A DNA stretch of 64,000 nt from Natronoglomus mannanivorans (lineage in GTDB: Archaea > Halobacteriota > Halobacteria > Halobacteriales > Natrialbaceae), in the NCBI GenBank assembly GCA_025517485.1, contig JAOPKB010000019.1, forward strand, positions 1 through 64,000. Direction: 5' to 3'. How positions within the stretch are numbered: the first letter of the stretch is position 1; each line of letters begins with the position of its first letter. The notes under the pieces are model-generated. The model was not told the origin of the DNA, made no database searches, and saw only the letters and a list, made by a program, of their open reading frames with translations. Below, piece by piece: positions 61,343 to 64,000 of the stretch. Both the position numbers and the translations under genes were made by a program.

Positions 61343-62725
61343 CTACACGCCACCCATCCCGTCTCCCATCGGCATCGGAACGCGAAACGCGTAGGCGTGC
61401 TCACACGGTCGTTCGTCCGGCGTCGCGACGCGAACGCAGCCGTCCTCCGCGGTCCACTCGAGATCCTCGTCGACTCCGAGCATCCGGACCGAAGCGCCGT
61501 CGCGTACGGACAGGCCCTCGAGGAACGCCGAGTCGCCCGGCCAGCCGTGGTGCAGTGCGTACGCCACGTTTCCGGTTCGCGTGTACCACAATGGCCCTTC
61601 CTCGGCGAGGTGGTCACACAGGCGAACCCAGTCGTCCCGCGGCCACTCCTCCCAGTCGATATCCGGCAGGAGTACGGCGTCCTCACGGGGTCGTTCGAAC
61701 GGCCGCGTTCCGTAGATCGCCTCCCCGTTGACAGCGAGCCAATCGCCGATTCCTTCCGCCACGTACCGATCGTGTTCGTCGATAGCGCCGTCGGGTTTAG
61801 GCGAGACGTTGAGCAGCAAATTTCCGTTCTTGCTGACGACGTCGATCAGGAGCCTGATCAGGTCCGAAATCGACTTCCGTTCGCCGCCGCGCTTCCACAG
61901 CCACTGGCGAGACAAAGGGAGACACGTTTCCCATTTGTGGTCGACCACGTCGCGCATCACCTGGTGCTCGCCGGTAAAGAAATCCCCGCGACCGGTTTCG
62001 TCGCCCGCGGCGTCCAACAGTCGATCGGAATCGTACCAGAAATCGGGGTATCGCCCGTCGGGATGGTCTGCCGTATCCGCTCGTCGAAACCACTCGTACC
62101 GAGTGGAAACCCACTCGTGTCGCGTTTCCGTGCCGAAACGATCGTTGGCGCAGACGTCGCGACCCCTCGCTGCGGCCCGGTTGTAGTACCAGGCGAGGAA
62201 CTCCGTGCTTTGCAGTTCCGCCGACGGGTACCACCCGCTGTCGGCCCAGAAGATGTCCGGATCGTACAGCTCGACGAGCTCCTTCGCCTGATCGAGTTTG
62301 TACTCCTCGGGGCCGCTCTTCCAGGTCGAGTCGTCCGTCGTGTCGGGAGGATGGGCGTTCCAGTTGAAGTACAGGCCGAGTTTCACGCCCCTGCTTCTCA
62401 CCGCGTCGGCCAACGGCGTCACGACGTCGTACGGGCCGCCCACCTCCCGCGCGCTGTACTCGGTCACTCGACTCGGATAACTACAGAATCCGCCCCGGTG
62501 CGCGGCGGTGTACACGAGGTACTTCGCCCCGGCATCGAGGGCGAGGTCGGCCCACTCGTCGGCCGCAAATCCGGACAGTTCCGGCAGTTCGTCCGGTTCG
62601 TAGTCGGTGTCGTCCGCGACGTATGCCGACGGACTGTAGTGGACGAACAGTCCAAACTTCGCTTCGTCGAACCACTGCGGCGCTTCGTGTTCGTCCAGCG
62701 ATTCCCAGGTAGGAGCGTACGACAT
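61343..62725 (-). CDS. GH29 alpha-L-fucosidase (second copy)
   Basis: The 460-residue enzyme shows PQWFDEAKFGLFVHYSPSAY at the N-terminus, YLVYTAAHRGGFCSYPS at about 69-85, and the nucleophile D162 in DIFWADSGWYP. VVSKNGNLLLNVSPKPDGAI at about 290-310 is the GH29 signature. The C-terminal 110 residues form a beta domain ending in a short Met/Gly-rich tail. The segment between residues 30 and 60 differs strongly from the first fucosidase, and the HADGF motif there is HRGGF here, so specificity is probably different. No signal peptide. It is transcribed with the dehydratase downstream and the GH2 gene upstream. Confidence 0.9.
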   Translation of the reverse strand: MSYAPTWESLDEHEAPQWFDEAKFGLFVHYSPSAYVADDTDYEPDELPELSGFAADEWADLALDAGAKYLVYTAAHRGGFCSYPSRVTEYSAREVGGPYDVVTPLADAVRSRGVKLGLYFNWNAHPPDTTDDSTWKSGPEEYKLDQAKELVELYDPDIFWADSGWYPSAELQSTEFLAWYYNRAAARGRDVCANDRFGTETRHEWVSTRYEWFRRADTADHPDGRYPDFWYDSDRLLDAAGDETGRGDFFTGEHQVMRDVVDHKWETCLPLSRQWLWKRGGERKSISDLIRLLIDVVSKNGNLLLNVSPKPDGAIDEHDRYVAEGIGDWLAVNGEAIYGTRPFERPREDAVLLPDIDWEEWPRDDWVRLCDHLAEEGPLWYTRTGNVAYALHHGWPGDSAFLEGLSVRDGASVRMLGVDEDLEWTAEDGCVRVATPDERPCEHAYAFRVPMPMGDGMGGV

Positions 62726-62842
62726 AGGTCGGTTACCGTCCGAATCGACTTATCGTCTCACCTACCGGAAAAACGACGGGAGTCTCGATTCCGTCGGTCG
62801 ACCCGTCGGAGACCGGCGCGGGCCCGGTCAGTACACGGGCGT

Positions 62843-64000
62843 TCAGTCCGAGATCTCGATCATCACGGTGCCCCGGAGGCGCGTTCCCGCCTCGAGCGTG
62901 GGTTCCTCTCCGAGGAGGGCGTGTCGATCGAGCAGGCCGAGTCCGACGCCCACGAACGACCGATCGAGGACGTTGAGATCGATCGTATCGCTCCCGACCG
63001 AACAGCGCACGTGCCGGTCGCCGTCCGCGCGGACGGCGACGGAACGTCCGTCCTCGGCGGAGAGACGCGCCTCCCGAACGTGGCGTTTCGTGCTCCGGAA
63101 GTCGTTCGACCCGTTAGCGGTCGCGTCCGCGCTCCACGGGCGGGATCGATCGAGTTCCATCACTTCGTCGGTCGGCCGCTCCCCCGGGAACGCCGCGGCC
63201 GTTCCGCTCGATCGACCGACGTGATCCGAGGGGTACGTGCTCCAGCGGCTGTCCCGCTCCCACGTGAGCGTGTCACAGTCACCGGCCACGGGAAGGGCGA
63301 TTCCGGTTTCGCGGACCGTCCGATCCTCGCTGAGGGTGAAGTCGTACTCGACGTCGAGCCGACCGTCCTCGCCCACCCGGAACGCGAACGATCCGGAGGC
63401 GACGTCGATCGTGTCGTAATAGTACCCGCCCCGGATTTCGACGCCCGCGCCGTCGTCGGTGACGCGCACCTCCTCGCAGCGCCAGGGGTGCAGGCGTCCG
63501 CCCGCCGACCCGACGTAGCGGGGCGACGTGGAGACGTTTGATTCCTGGACCGTCGCGACGACCGCGGGGATGCCGGAAATGATCGGTTCTCCGCCCAGAC
63601 GCCCGACCTCGACCGTTCCGACGTTCCGATCGACCGTGAGCGAACAGCCGTCCGTTTCGAGTCGGATAGCCGTCTCGGTGCGCGTGAGCGACGGGTCGGT
63701 CGCCGCGGCCGCGTCCACGAGGTCTCGATCCGATTCCGAGTCGTTCCGTCGGCGCTCGAACTCGTCGATCGTGAAACCGTGCGGATGGAGGACGCGAAGG
63801 GTGAACGAGGACGCCTCCGCGGGCACCGGAACCGTCGCCCGTCCGGTTTCGCCGGGGGCCGCGTCGATTTCGAGGCAACCAGACTCTCCCCCCGCTTCCC
63901 ACTCCAGTTGGCGCTCGCCGAGACCGACGAACGTCGATCGATTCTCGAGTTCGATGTCGACGCCGGCGTCTCGCCACTCGATTGCCGTCAGTTCGACCGA
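62843..64000 (-). CDS. GH2 glycosidase, C-terminal part (cut by the right edge)
   Basis: The gene runs off the right edge; 385 residues of the C-terminal region are visible. They match the C-terminal part of the GH2 protein at 48533: ENRSTFVGLGERQLEWEAG, LHPHGFTIDEF, GGYYYDTIDVASGSF, NGSNDFRSTKRHVREA and VGLGLLDRHALL have direct counterparts. Catalytic domains lie outside the window. An internal GTG at 63826 could be mistaken for the start, but the frame stays open and conserved to the edge. It sits in the same orientation as the fucosidase and the galactonate dehydratase, and probably heads their operon. A sister copy of the 48533 enzyme is the best reading. Confidence 0.85.
   Translation of the reverse strand, partial: SVELTAIEWRDAGVDIELENRSTFVGLGERQLEWEAGGESGCLEIDAAPGETGRATVPVPAEASSFTLRVLHPHGFTIDEFERRRNDSESDRDLVDAAAATDPSLTRTETAIRLETDGCSLTVDRNVGTVEVGRLGGEPIISGIPAVVATVQESNVSTSPRYVGSAGGRLHPWRCEEVRVTDDGAGVEIRGGYYYDTIDVASGSFAFRVGEDGRLDVEYDFTLSEDRTVRETGIALPVAGDCDTLTWERDSRWSTYPSDHVGRSSGTAAAFPGERPTDEVMELDRSRPWSADATANGSNDFRSTKRHVREARLSAEDGRSVAVRADGDRHVRCSVGSDTIDLNVLDRSFVGVGLGLLDRHALLGEEPTLEAGTRLRGTVMIEISD

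Noticed and set aside
60890..63541. An open frame of 883 codons on the plus strand
   Set aside because: It lies opposite the dehydratase, GH29 and GH2 genes, which have clear family motifs. Long antisense frames are common in GC-rich halophile genes and this one shows no domain.

Overview
The window comes from a halophilic archaeon (class Halobacteria). The proteins are very acidic and the coding DNA is GC-rich. There is an archaea-type Orc1/Cdc6 initiator with ORB-like repeats, an archaea-specific SMC-related protein, Tat-type lipoprotein leaders, and many leaderless starts with a TATA box about 27 nt upstream. The large sugar-degradation block would fit a Natrialbaceae-like genome, but that placement is a guess. 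It cannot be told from this piece whether the left part is integrated in a chromosome or belongs to a megaplasmid.

Positions 1-2,380 are a patchwork. They hold an open reading frame cut by the left edge, a stand-alone DnaJ-type zinc finger, a GC-rich stretch dense in inverted repeats, and a small antitoxin-like gene followed by a PIN-domain gene with a damaged N-terminus.

Positions 2,381-20,541 are a mobile, conjugation-type module. A tightly packed minus-strand operon encodes, in order of transcription, a 46-residue protein, a VirB2/TrbC-like pilin candidate, a large cell-surface protein, a Tat lipoprotein, a VirB6/TrbL-like membrane protein, a VirB3-VirB4-like fusion ATPase, an uncharacterised partner and a VirD4/HerA-like coupling ATPase. 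After a spacer with four direct repeats comes a primase-polymerase-like protein. To the right an Orc1/Cdc6 gene is bracketed by eight ORB-like repeats, three of them exactly 65 bp apart, which marks a probable replication origin. An intact DUF6788-like gene lies on one side of the origin and a decayed copy of it on the other. A HicBA pair and a broken IS6-type transposase close the module. No integrase, relaxase or tRNA attachment site was seen.

Positions 21,336-28,000 hold the SMC-related gene, an alanine-glyoxylate-type aminotransferase and a large FAD/Fe-S oxidoreductase of the glycolate/D-lactate type.

Positions 28,008-64,000 are a large glycan-catabolism island. They encode a GH88-like enzyme, two GH29 alpha-L-fucosidases, three GH2 enzymes (one with a LamG insertion, one cut by the right edge), a five-bladed-propeller glycosidase and a GH-A-like hydrolase. 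Sugar-acid enzymes include two enolase-superfamily dehydratases, an SDR, a Gfo/Idh/MocA oxidoreductase, a class II aldolase and a frameshifted zinc dehydrogenase. A RuBisCO-like protein is translationally coupled to a DUF1537 four-carbon-acid-sugar kinase. Two paralogous family-5 and one leaderless family-1 solute-binding proteins are present without any permease. CoA-ester enzymes (CaiB-type transferase, acyl-CoA synthetase, MaoC) are mixed in. The glycosidases lack secretion signals, so oligosaccharides are probably imported and cut in the cytoplasm, then oxidised to sugar acids. No transcription regulator is encoded here, but two 22-bp palindromes matching at 18 of 22 positions lie in two long spacers and could be its operators.
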